Translations under genes and position numbers: made by a program | Source of the DNA: CAYMAT01 sp964388495 | GTDB lineage: Bacteria; Patescibacteriota; Gracilibacteria; Peribacterales; Peribacteraceae | Length of the DNA stretch: 24,830 nt | Reading direction: 5' to 3' | Assembly (NCBI GenBank): GCA_964388495.1 | Contig: CAYMAT010000018.1 | Span: 1 to 24,830 of the forward strand | The notes under the pieces: model-generated | What the model was told of the DNA's origin: nothing | Seen by the model: only the letters and a program-made list of their open reading frames with translations | Databases searched by the model: none | Part shown: positions 6,647 to 12,968 of the stretch, one piece after another | Layout: each line of letters opens with the position of its first letter | Numbering within the stretch: position 1 is the first letter of the stretch

Positions 6647-7258
6647 ATGCATCTTTCCCGCACCTTTGCGGCGCTCGCGGTTTGCGCGGCGCTGGTCCCC
6701 GCGTCCGCTTTGGCGCTGGGCAAGAAGAACACCGGTTCCACCCAAATACTCAATGCCCAAGCCTCCACGCAGGCGGTCTATCAGGACCGCGGATTCTGGC
6801 TGCCGGGCAAGTGGACCGTGGCGAACAACACGGCATCTGGTTCCGTGACCCTCACGCGCGGTGACGACAAGCGCATTGTGGTGAGCCTGGTCCCCATGGA
6901 CCGTCAGTCATGCGCCTACGGGTTCATCCGCCAGGCCGCGCTCAAGGCGTGGGGCGGAACGTTCCAGCTGGACGGTGCAAAGTCCCGCATTGAACCCATC
7001 AACTTCGGTACCAGCAAGTTCACGGGGTACACGTGGGTGGTTCCGTCCGACTGGAAGGGCACACGTCACTGGTGCCTGGGGCAGGATCTGAAGAGCGCCG
7101 TGGAAGTCACCGCTCCGGAAGGCGCTGCGGACGTGGTCAGCTTCATCCGCCAGGACATGATGCTGCAACTGGCCGTGCGCCGGGGCCGCTCGGTCCTCCC
7201 CTTCCCTGCGGCTTCGGGATCGTCGTCTTCCGTCAATACGGACAACCGGACGTGGTAA
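6647..7258 (+). CDS. Secreted protein of unknown function
   Basis: A 203-residue protein with a clear signal peptide: MHLSRTFAALAVCAALVPAS then ALALG, with cleavage probably around residues 22-24. The mature part has no further membrane segment. It contains two Cys residues (SCAYGF and HWCLGQ) that could form a disulfide, a beta-rich middle (SGSVTLTRGDDKRIVVSLV) and a Ser-rich end (SGSSSSVNTDNRTW). I do not recognise the family. A hairpin with arms CCGCTTG and CAAGCGG lies about 60-75 bp upstream. secG follows 58 bp downstream with its own promoter. Confidence 0.8.
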   Translation: MHLSRTFAALAVCAALVPASALALGKKNTGSTQILNAQASTQAVYQDRGFWLPGKWTVANNTASGSVTLTRGDDKRIVVSLVPMDRQSCAYGFIRQAALKAWGGTFQLDGAKSRIEPINFGTSKFTGYTWVVPSDWKGTRHWCLGQDLKSAVEVTAPEGAADVVSFIRQDMMLQLAVRRGRSVLPFPAASGSSSSVNTDNRTW

Positions 7259-7276
7259 ATAAGGCTCCGGAAGCCA

Positions 7277-7305
7277 TTGTTCAGGCCTTCCCCCTGCTGT
7301 ACACT
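7277..7305 (+). promoter_or_regulatory. Promoter of secG
   Basis: TTGTTC (7277-7282), a 17-bp spacer and TACACT (7300-7305), ending 11 nt before the secG ATG, the same spacing as at rpsP. Confidence 0.5.
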
Positions 7306-7316
7306 GCATCGGTTCT

Positions 7317-7538
7317 ATGACCCATGTGCTTCTCATCATTGAGGCGGTGATCGCGGTCCTGCTGAGTCTGGCCATTCTGGTGCAGCACCGCGTGTCCGGA
7401 CTGACCTCCACCTTTGGCGGCAGCGGCGCCATCACGGTCCAGCGCCGTGGCGCGGAGAAGGTTATCTACAAGTTCACCATCATCCTCTCCGTCGCTTTCT
7501 TCGCTATCGCCGTCCTGCTCTGGTATATCCCGTCCTGA
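7317..7538 (+). CDS. secG: Preprotein translocase subunit SecG
   Basis: SecG is the small accessory subunit of the SecYEG channel in the inner membrane. The 73-residue protein has two membrane helices (VLLIIEAVIAVLLSLAILVQ and FTIILSVAFFAIAVLLWYI) separated by the conserved glycine-rich cytoplasmic loop GLTSTFGGSGA followed by RRGAEKVIYK. Length and layout match the family. The large anchored solute-binding protein starts 12 bp after the stop and is probably co-transcribed. Confidence 0.92.
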   Translation: MTHVLLIIEAVIAVLLSLAILVQHRVSGLTSTFGGSGAITVQRRGAEKVIYKFTIILSVAFFAIAVLLWYIPS

Positions 7539-7550
7539 CGGACACTCCCC

Positions 7551-9860
7551 ATGCGCCGACTCCTGCAGCTCTTCCTCTCGATGTCCAAGTGGGAGAGATG
7601 GACCCTCTCCGTGTTAAGCGTGCTTGCCGTGCTGAGCCTGGGCATGCTGGTGCGGCGGTTTTACCTGCAGAACACCATGCTGGTTCCGGCCAGCGGCGGA
7701 TCGTACATTGAGGGGTCTGTGGGTGAACTGCTGCCGCTCAATCCCTGGTTCATCGTCCAGAATGACGTCAACCGCGATATCGTGTCCCTCGTCTTCTCCG
7801 GCCTCCTGCGGTACAACCCGCAGACCAAAGCCATTGAGGAGGATCTGGCCACCATGGACGTGTCCAGGGACCAGAAGGTGTACACGCTCAAGCTGAAGGA
7901 CAATCTGGAATGGCACGACAGCACCGAGCAATCCCCCCACCCCGTCACCGCGGATGACGTGGTGTTCACGTTCAAGACCATCCAGGAACAGGCGTTCCCC
8001 AACATCCTGCTGCAGCAGAACTTCCGCGGCGTGAAGATCGACAAGATCGATGACCGTACCGTGCGTTTCACGCTGGAGGAGCCGTACAGCTTCTTCCCCA
8101 GCAACCTCACCGTGGGGCTCTTGCCCAAGAAATCCTTTGAGGGTATTCCCGTCGAAAAACTGAGTGAGACCCTCGACTTCGGCTTTGCGCCCGTGGGCGC
8201 GGGTCCGTACAAGGTGAAATCCATCGTCCACACGGACCTCTCCACGGAGGTCACGCTGGAGCGTTTTGCGCGGAGCGTGGGGCCGGTCTACCGGCTGGAC
8301 AGCATCGTTTTCCGCATATTCCCGGATTACGAGACTCTTTTGAGCGACATGCGCAACGTGGACGGCGTCCGCCTGGTGCCGCGCAACGACCGCGGCGATC
8401 CCCTCATCCCCAAGCGTTTCTCGGCAACCCAGTACACGCTGCCGCAGTACGTGGCGCTGTTCTTCAATCTGGATAATTCCAAACTCCAGGACCAGAAACT
8501 GCGCCAGGGGTTGCAGCAGGGCACGGACAAGCAGGCCATTGCGGACACGCTGCATGAATCGCACATCGTGGACACGCCGCTCCTGGAAATCGATACCTCG
8601 GACTGGCACTACAAACTGGATCTGGACGCCGCACAGGGCGCCCTGCTCGCGTCCAAATGGAACCTCCCGGAGCGGTACCGTCTGCAGAAAATCCTGGAGG
8701 AGGAGGATGCCAACAACGCGGGTTTTGTGCATCCGCCGTCGGTAGTGCTTCTGGAGGAGGGCGGGGGGCTGACGCTCACGGGATCGCTTCTTGATCTGCC
8801 GCCGCAACCCAAGGTCAACGGACGCGTGCCGGGCACCAGTCCCACGGACTCGGGATCCTGGATCGTCCGCCTGCCGTTCCGGGAGGGCACGGGGTCCATT
8901 CTCCCGGGCCGCAACCTCATCAAGATCACGGGGGCCAAGGGCAAGATCGTCGATTCGTTCTATATCTTTGGGGCCGAAGATACCGCCCAGGAGCGCCGCG
9001 CGCGCGAGGAGCGCCGTCTGGTGCACCTCTACCTCCAGACGCGTGACGGTACGCTGCCCCCCGGCACTGCACCCGTCACCATCGCCAGCCTGGCCCTGGA
9101 CGGAGGATTTTTGCGCCTCCGTGTCCCCACGGATCCTCCGCCCATCCGCGTCAACGAGAAGGGCGAACCCCTCAAGCTGACGCTCCTCACCAGCAACCAG
9201 CCGCACAGCTACCGCCTGGTGGCGGAGGAAGTGCAGCGCCAGTGGCGCAAGCTGGGCGTGGACGTGCAGATTGACGTGCCGGATTCCATGGACGCCTTCC
9301 AGGACAGGCTCCTGCACCGCCAGTATGACATTCTGCTTTTTGGCCAGTCGCTCCTGGATAACCTGGACAGTTATCCGTACTGGCACAGCAGCGGGGTGCA
9401 GAAGATTACGGGGGACGACAAGGACCTGCGCAGCGACGCCTATAACCTCTCGCAGTATTCCTCCTTTGAAGCCGACAACCTTCTGGAGACCATACGCCGC
9501 ACGGGGGACGAGAATGAACGGCAGAAATCGCTCAAGCAGCTCCGCGGCGTTCTCTCCAATGATGTCCCGGCCATCTTCCTGTATTCCCCCACGTATATTT
9601 TTGCCCACGAGCGCGAGATTTTGGGTATTGAGCTGGGGTCTATTTCCCTTCACAGCGATAGGTTCTTGAGTATGAACAAATGGTATATCAAACAAGAAAG
9701 GATATTCCGTCCAGGTATTTCCTGGTGGTCCTTTTTCGGCTGGCTGCCCAAAGTTTTCACCGGAATCACCCAAGAATCTTCCAGTGAAGCTGTCAATCCC
9801 GCTGTTACGGCTTCCGGCAGCGCCCTCAGTGCGTCAAGTGGCAATGGAAACGAGCGTTGA
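7551..9860 (+). CDS. Membrane-anchored oligopeptide-type solute-binding protein (SBP_bac_5) with an inserted domain
   Basis: A 769-residue family 5 extracellular solute-binding protein, like OppA/DppA, expected to capture peptides outside the membrane. Residues 17-34 (TLSVLSVLAVLSLGMLVR) form a single membrane anchor instead of a lipoprotein signal. The family core is clear: LLPLNPWFIVQNDVNRDIVS, ADDVVFTFKTIQ and PVGAGPYKVKS in the first half, and LTLLTSNQPHSYRLVAEEVQ with the C-terminal lobe after about residue 540. Between roughly 385 and 541 lies an extra segment with a beta-rich Ig-like look (GSWIVRLPF, GRNLIKITGAKG, DSFYIFGAED). Family members are usually 500-600 residues, so the insertion explains the size. 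No permease or ATPase genes are nearby. The stop overlaps the rplI promoter. Confidence 0.88.
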   Translation: MRRLLQLFLSMSKWERWTLSVLSVLAVLSLGMLVRRFYLQNTMLVPASGGSYIEGSVGELLPLNPWFIVQNDVNRDIVSLVFSGLLRYNPQTKAIEEDLATMDVSRDQKVYTLKLKDNLEWHDSTEQSPHPVTADDVVFTFKTIQEQAFPNILLQQNFRGVKIDKIDDRTVRFTLEEPYSFFPSNLTVGLLPKKSFEGIPVEKLSETLDFGFAPVGAGPYKVKSIVHTDLSTEVTLERFARSVGPVYRLDSIVFRIFPDYETLLSDMRNVDGVRLVPRNDRGDPLIPKRFSATQYTLPQYVALFFNLDNSKLQDQKLRQGLQQGTDKQAIADTLHESHIVDTPLLEIDTSDWHYKLDLDAAQGALLASKWNLPERYRLQKILEEEDANNAGFVHPPSVVLLEEGGGLTLTGSLLDLPPQPKVNGRVPGTSPTDSGSWIVRLPFREGTGSILPGRNLIKITGAKGKIVDSFYIFGAEDTAQERRAREERRLVHLYLQTRDGTLPPGTAPVTIASLALDGGFLRLRVPTDPPPIRVNEKGEPLKLTLLTSNQPHSYRLVAEEVQRQWRKLGVDVQIDVPDSMDAFQDRLLHRQYDILLFGQSLLDNLDSYPYWHSSGVQKITGDDKDLRSDAYNLSQYSSFEADNLLETIRRTGDENERQKSLKQLRGVLSNDVPAIFLYSPTYIFAHEREILGIELGSISLHSDRFLSMNKWYIKQERIFRPGISWWSFFGWLPKVFTGITQESSSEAVNPAVTASGSALSASSGNGNER

Positions 9861-9885
9861 CGCCATTCCTCTATCCGCGTAGAAT
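9857..9885 (+). promoter_or_regulatory. Promoter of rplI
   Basis: TTGACG (9857-9862) overlaps the stop of the preceding gene; a 17-bp spacer and TAGAAT (9880-9885) follow. The ATG of rplI is 28 nt further, giving a leader of about 22 nt. Confidence 0.6.
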
Positions 9886-9913
9886 CTGCGGGCTTTACGC
9901 TTGCCATACAACA

Positions 9914-10423
9914 ATGGAACTGCTCCTCCTCCAGGACATCGACGGCATCGGCAAACAGAACGACATTATCGTCGTGGGGGACGGCTTTGCCCTCAACTGC
10001 CTGCTTCCGCAGCACAAGGCCCTGGTGGCCACGCCTACGGTCCGCAAGCGCTACGGCGAGCAGATCAAGCGCCGTGCAGAGGAACGCGACACGGAAAAGA
10101 AGATCCTCCAGGAGGCTGCCGACGCCCTGCGCGGCAAGACGGTGGTCGTCACCCGCAAGGTAGCCAAGACCGGCAAGCTGTACGCTGCGGTCACGCCTCA
10201 GGACATCGCCACGTCCCTTAAGAACCAGCACGGTGTGGATCTCAAGGCGGACGCCATTGATATCGCCGATCACATCAAGATGCTGGGTAACGTCACCGTC
10301 CAGGTCAAACTGGCCGGCGGCACGCTCATCCCCCTGCAGGTTTCCGTGCAGGCGGAGCAGGAAAAGGGTGCCAAGCCCGCTGCCAAGAAGGAGAAGGACG
10401 AGGACAAGAAGGACGCGGAGTAA
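9914..10423 (+). CDS. rplI: 50S ribosomal protein L9
   Basis: L9 binds 23S rRNA and reaches out from the large subunit, helping to maintain reading frame. The N-terminal domain reads MELLLLQDIDGIGKQNDIIV then GDGFALNCLLPQHKALVAT, matching the family's rRNA-binding region; a long charged helix (KRRAEERDTEKKILQEAADA) links to the C-terminal domain ending QVKLAGGTLIPLQVSVQ. The 169-residue length exceeds the usual ~150 because of a Lys/Asp/Glu tail (KKEKDEDKKDAE). I chose ATG 9914; an in-frame start at 9857 would add 19 non-homologous residues. Some CPR lineages lack L9, so its presence is mildly informative about the group. Confidence 0.95.
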   Translation: MELLLLQDIDGIGKQNDIIVVGDGFALNCLLPQHKALVATPTVRKRYGEQIKRRAEERDTEKKILQEAADALRGKTVVVTRKVAKTGKLYAAVTPQDIATSLKNQHGVDLKADAIDIADHIKMLGNVTVQVKLAGGTLIPLQVSVQAEQEKGAKPAAKKEKDEDKKDAE

Positions 10424-10431
10424 GACAAACG

Positions 10432-10459
10432 TTGACACTTTTTTCAGTTGTCCTACACT
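10432..10459 (+). promoter_or_regulatory. Promoter of the leader-peptide/attenuator region
   Basis: Consensus TTGACA (10432-10437), a 16-bp spacer and TACACT (10454-10459). The GTG of the leader ORF is 7 nt downstream, so transcription would begin almost at the start codon. Confidence 0.65.
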
Positions 10460-10466
10460 TTTCGCC

Positions 10467-10538
10467 GTGAACAGAGTCCTCGTTATTGCCGTCGCCGTCA
10501 TTCGTATCGCCAAGCGCGATGCGGGGCTGCTGCTGTAA
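10467..10538 (+). CDS. Putative 23-residue leader peptide rich in branched-chain residues
   Basis: A short frame from GTG at 10467 to TAA at 10536. It begins MNRVLVIAVAVIRIA and ends DAGLLL with three consecutive CTG codons before the stop; 11 of 23 residues are Val, Ile or Leu. It lies directly after a strong promoter and before a terminator-like hairpin, the layout of leader peptides that control branched-chain amino-acid operons by ribosome stalling. That role is inferred from composition and RNA structure. The gene downstream is not a recognisable branched-chain biosynthesis gene. It could also be a chance frame within a structured leader RNA. Confidence 0.45.
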   Translation: MNRVLVIAVAVIRIAKRDAGLLL

Positions 10539-10586
10539 CGAGAAAAGAAGAAAAGCAGTATCAGCCCCTCATCCGGAGAGGCTTTT
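10523..10586 (+). promoter_or_regulatory. Attenuator-like RNA: mutually exclusive antiterminator and terminator
   Basis: GGGGCTG (10523-10529), inside the last codons of the leader ORF, is an exact complement of CAGCCCC (10562-10568). The same CAGCCCC is the left part of a terminator hairpin: AGCC-c-CTC (10563-10570), loop ATCCG, GAG-a-GGCT (10576-10583) followed by TTTGTT. Only one helix can form at a time. A ribosome reaching the leader stop would cover the antiterminator arm and allow termination; one stalled early would leave it free. Confidence 0.5.
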
Positions 10587-10691
10587 GTTCGTTGTCAGCA
10601 CCGCGGTAAGACATGGCGCATGGCGGATTGCGATCCTCCGTGACGCCCTGTCGGGCACCATTCGTTTCCCCTTTGTTTTCAGGAGTGTTCC

Positions 10692-10928
10692 ATGGACGTA
10701 CCTATTCGAACGAGCGTGACACGGGATCGTGGCCCTATGTTGGGCCATGAATTGAAGATCCTGCAGAGCAAGGCTCTCCGACGAAAGACGTCGGACTGGC
10801 CCTGGGTCTGCAATCTCAAGGCTCCCATAGCGCAGTTCGGTCCTGTATCTGTTGAAGAGGACGGAACAATCATTGGTAGTAACGGAATGGTTTTACTTGC
10901 TCCTGAAGTAATTCAAGTAGCCGAGTAA
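10692..10928 (+). CDS. Small hypothetical protein downstream of the attenuator
   Basis: A 78-residue soluble protein that I do not recognise. It opens MDVPIRTSVTRDRGPMLGHE, has a basic helix (KILQSKALRRKTSD), then WPWVCNLKAP and a beta-like C-terminal part (PVSVEEDGTIIGSNGMVLL). It is one of few genes here with a clear Shine-Dalgarno, AGGAG at 10681-10685, 6 nt before the ATG. It lies about 105 nt after the attenuator-like hairpin and is followed by a strong terminator, so it is apparently the sole structural gene of that transcript. Function unknown. Confidence 0.65.
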   Translation: MDVPIRTSVTRDRGPMLGHELKILQSKALRRKTSDWPWVCNLKAPIAQFGPVSVEEDGTIIGSNGMVLLAPEVIQVAE

Positions 10929-10960
10929 ACCTCCGTCCGCCCGCAGTCGCGAACCGGTTC

Positions 10961-10994
10961 AGCCGCAACACCTTTACGGTGGATGCGGCTTTTT
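10961..10994 (+). terminator. Rho-independent terminator
   Basis: AGCCGCA (10961-10967) pairs with TGCGGCT (10984-10990), with a further short CC/GG pairing inside, followed by TTTT. It ends transcription of the 10692 gene just before the stop of the convergent Cys-rich gene. Confidence 0.8.
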
Positions 10995-10995
10995 C

Positions 10996-12099
10996 TTAGC
11001 GCATGGTGAACGTCATGATGTTGCTGGTATCGGCACCCACAATAACTTTCACTTCAAACACGGCGTTGCCAAACCAGCTGATGGGCGTGGCGCACTCGCT
11101 GCGGCCCACGTCACTGCAGCGGTGTGCCGGGCGCTGCGGCACGGTGAACTGCAGCTTGGTGCCGTCCGCGGACTTCACGTTGCTGATGAGCACGTCGCCA
11201 AAGAAGACAGAATTGCCGATTCCCGCAAAGCCTTTCCCTTCCAAGGTAACGATGTTCCCCTGTCCTCCGCTTGCCGGGGAAATGAAATTGATGATGACGG
11301 GACCCGTGGGTGAGGTGCTGGGGTTCTTTTCCACGCACTGCCACAGACCGTCCACGCACACCTTGTATTTGTCGCGGCTGCACGTGAGGGAGTCCTCACG
11401 GCAAGCGCTGGAGCTCACAGAACTGCTGGATTCCCCCGGGAAATGCCCGTTGCAGGGGTTTGTGAGGAAGCGGAAACGGTGGCCGTCCCCTGCGCACGTG
11501 TAGTACTGGAAGCCGTCCGGGCACGTGGCCAGGCAGCTGCCTGCCGGGTTCTCGATTTCCTCATTGGCCACGCACTGCCACTGGCCGTTTGGCATGCAGG
11601 CGGGGCGCGTGCCGTTGATACAGCGGATGGTGTTGATGCCGCAGCGGCTGACACTGCTAGAGCTGCTGAAACGCGTGGACTGGCAGGTCCATTGTCCGCT
11701 CACGCATTTGGCGACCGTGTTCACGCGGCACATGAGGTAGTTGGGTCCGCAGGATGCATCCACGGACGAGGACGAGTAGTGGTTCATGCACGGGTCCGCA
11801 AAGTAGTTGATGGGGCTGCCGTCCGCGGCGCACGTGGGGTACTTGTAGCCGTCCGGGCACATGGCCACGCATGTATTGGACGAGGATGAAGACGAAATGA
11901 GTCCCAAATCCCTCCGGCACAGCCACACGCCGCGCGTGGTGCACACCGGTGAGAAGCCCTTCCTGCACAACGTCCTGTTGGGTCCGCAGTCATTCACGGT
12001 GTATCCCGTGGGGACCACGGCGGCCTGCGCAAGCGAGACCAGGCCCACGGCGGCAAGCGCCGCGGCGGAGAGGAGGCTGAGGGAGAGGGTGGGTTTCAT
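10996..12099 (-). CDS. Secreted modular Cys-rich protein with C-terminal IPT/TIG domain
   Basis: A 367-residue exported protein. The signal peptide covers residues 1-26 (LSLLSAAALAAVGLVSLAQA). Four copies of module A, C-x6-C-x7-C-x(6,7)-C with Trp just before the last Cys, lie at 38-61, 117-139, 153-176 and 233-255. Two copies of module B, C-x3-C-x8-C-x13-C with CPDGxxY inside, lie at 77-104 and 189-216. Ser-rich linkers (ISSSSSSN, FSSSSSVS, ESSSSVSSS) separate them and could be glycosylated. The end, from about 267 (VIINFISPASGGQGNIVTLE), looks like an IPT/TIG Ig-fold domain. The likely role is a cell-surface adhesin or binding protein stabilised by disulfides; no homologue can be named from sequence alone. 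Confidence 0.85.
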   Translation of the reverse strand: MKPTLSLSLLSAAALAAVGLVSLAQAAVVPTGYTVNDCGPNRTLCRKGFSPVCTTRGVWLCRRDLGLISSSSSSNTCVAMCPDGYKYPTCAADGSPINYFADPCMNHYSSSSVDASCGPNYLMCRVNTVAKCVSGQWTCQSTRFSSSSSVSRCGINTIRCINGTRPACMPNGQWQCVANEEIENPAGSCLATCPDGFQYYTCAGDGHRFRFLTNPCNGHFPGESSSSVSSSACREDSLTCSRDKYKVCVDGLWQCVEKNPSTSPTGPVIINFISPASGGQGNIVTLEGKGFAGIGNSVFFGDVLISNVKSADGTKLQFTVPQRPAHRCSDVGRSECATPISWFGNAVFEVKVIVGADTSNIMTFTMR

Positions 12100-12162
12100 G
12101 AAAGTCGGGGGTGGATAATGTGGTATACGATAGACCTAAATCCCTGGTTACGTCTTGTTTTA

Positions 12163-12190
12163 TTGACTGAAAATGGATTAACGGTTTAAT
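12163..12190 (+). promoter_or_regulatory. Promoter of the small gene at 12212
   Basis: TTGACT (12163-12168), a 16-bp spacer and TTTAAT (12185-12190), 21 nt before the ATG. Confidence 0.5.
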
Positions 12191-12211
12191 CCCCATGTAC
12201 TTCACTCTTTT

Positions 12212-12436
12212 ATGAAACCCCCCATTCACCCAGACAATGCTTCCGCTGAGCCACAGGAGAACGCTGCATCCCCGGTGGGGAGCGGCAAGACTGTGCAGGA
12301 ATTAGGCTCCCGGTTTACTTTGAGTATCAGAGAATTGTGTGAAGCCGGTGTGCTACCGGAGATTTGCTGCGATGTGGGATTGGGCAAAGAGGAGCTGGAC
12401 CTGGCGCTAAAGTATGTGTTACAGAAGAAAGACTAA
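12212..12436 (+). CDS. Small hypothetical protein
   Basis: A 74-residue protein that I do not recognise. The N-terminal third is Pro/Ser/Ala-rich and probably disordered (HPDNASAEPQENAASP). The rest looks helical: TVQELGSRFTLSIRELCEAG and GKEELDLALKYVLQKK, with a CC pair (EICCDVG). It has its own promoter and is convergent with the cold-shock gene; the hairpin between them is oriented for the latter. It could be a small regulator, but nothing in the sequence shows that. Confidence 0.5.
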   Translation: MKPPIHPDNASAEPQENAASPVGSGKTVQELGSRFTLSIRELCEAGVLPEICCDVGLGKEELDLALKYVLQKKD

Positions 12437-12503
12437 CTATCCTTTTGGGGCGTTTGTCCATACCGAAGAGAGTGGCAAGTGCGAGAGAATGACGACAGAA
12501 CGC

Positions 12504-12531
12504 AAAAAGCGGATGGAGGACCTCCATCCGC
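12504..12531 (-). terminator. Rho-independent terminator of the cold-shock gene
   Basis: GCGGATGGAGG (12509-12519) and CCTCCATCCGC (12521-12531) are perfect complements. On the minus strand the hairpin is followed by TTTTT (12504-12508). Confidence 0.92.
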
Positions 12532-12556
12532 TGAGCCTGTGAATACCCGGCGTTCT

Positions 12557-12787
12557 TTATGCAGCCATGGATTCATCCGATGCTGCGCCTCCCTGAACAA
12601 CGGAGACATTTACGGCCTTGGGCCCTTTGTCGCCTTTTTCCAGATCAAACTGCACCGTCTGCCCAACCTGAATGTTGTCGAATAGGCCGTTGCAGGCGCT
12701 GTTGTGGAAGAAGACATCCGCGGATCCTTCGACCGAAATAAAACCGAAGCCCTTGTCGGTCTTCGTCTTGACCTTACCTGTCGTCAT
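12557..12787 (-). CDS. csp: Cold-shock domain protein (CspA family)
   Basis: CspA-type proteins are single cold-shock domains that bind single-stranded RNA and DNA and melt RNA secondary structure. The 76-residue protein has RNP1 as KGFGFI (residues 12-17) and RNP2 as VFFHNS (25-30), then VGQTVQFDLEKGDKGPKAVN typical of the last strands. A short Ala/Ser/Glu tail (GGAASDESMAA) extends past the usual end. The ATG at 12787 is the only plausible start; there is no Shine-Dalgarno. An inverted repeat GTCTAT/ATAGAC lies 25-40 bp upstream and could be a regulatory site. The gene ends in a strong terminator and is monocistronic. Confidence 0.95.
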   Translation of the reverse strand: MTTGKVKTKTDKGFGFISVEGSADVFFHNSACNGLFDNIQVGQTVQFDLEKGDKGPKAVNVSVVQGGAASDESMAA

Positions 12788-12891
12788 ACAAACGATGGAG
12801 AAAAAATAAAATGTCTATAGATAGACAGTTGAGCGTACTCCCTAAAAAGGGGAATAGATATCCATAAATACATTTTATTGGGGATTTTTAT

Positions 12892-12968
12892 TGGTGGGCC
12901 AGGGGGGATTTGAACCACCGACCCCAGGTTTATAAGTCCTGTGCTCTAACCAACTGAGCTACTGGCCC
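12892..12968 (-). tRNA. tRNA-Ile (anticodon UAU), CCA encoded
   Basis: A cloverleaf on the minus strand: acceptor GGGCCAG/CTGGCCC, D arm GCTC/GAGC, anticodon loop CTTATAA (TAT), variable GGGTC, T loop TTCAAAT, discriminator A and an encoded CCA (12892-12894). Two flaws are visible: an A-A mismatch closing the anticodon stem (CAGGA/ACCTG) and a T-C mismatch in the T stem (GGTGG/CCCCC). A -10-like TACAAT lies 9 nt upstream. The anticodon would read AUA. Either a functional gene with weak stems or one beginning to decay. Confidence 0.82.

Noticed and set aside
7614..9773. 719-codon minus-strand ORF opposite the solute-binding protein
   Set aside because: Shadow of a recognised gene in GC-rich sequence; no motif and no promoter.
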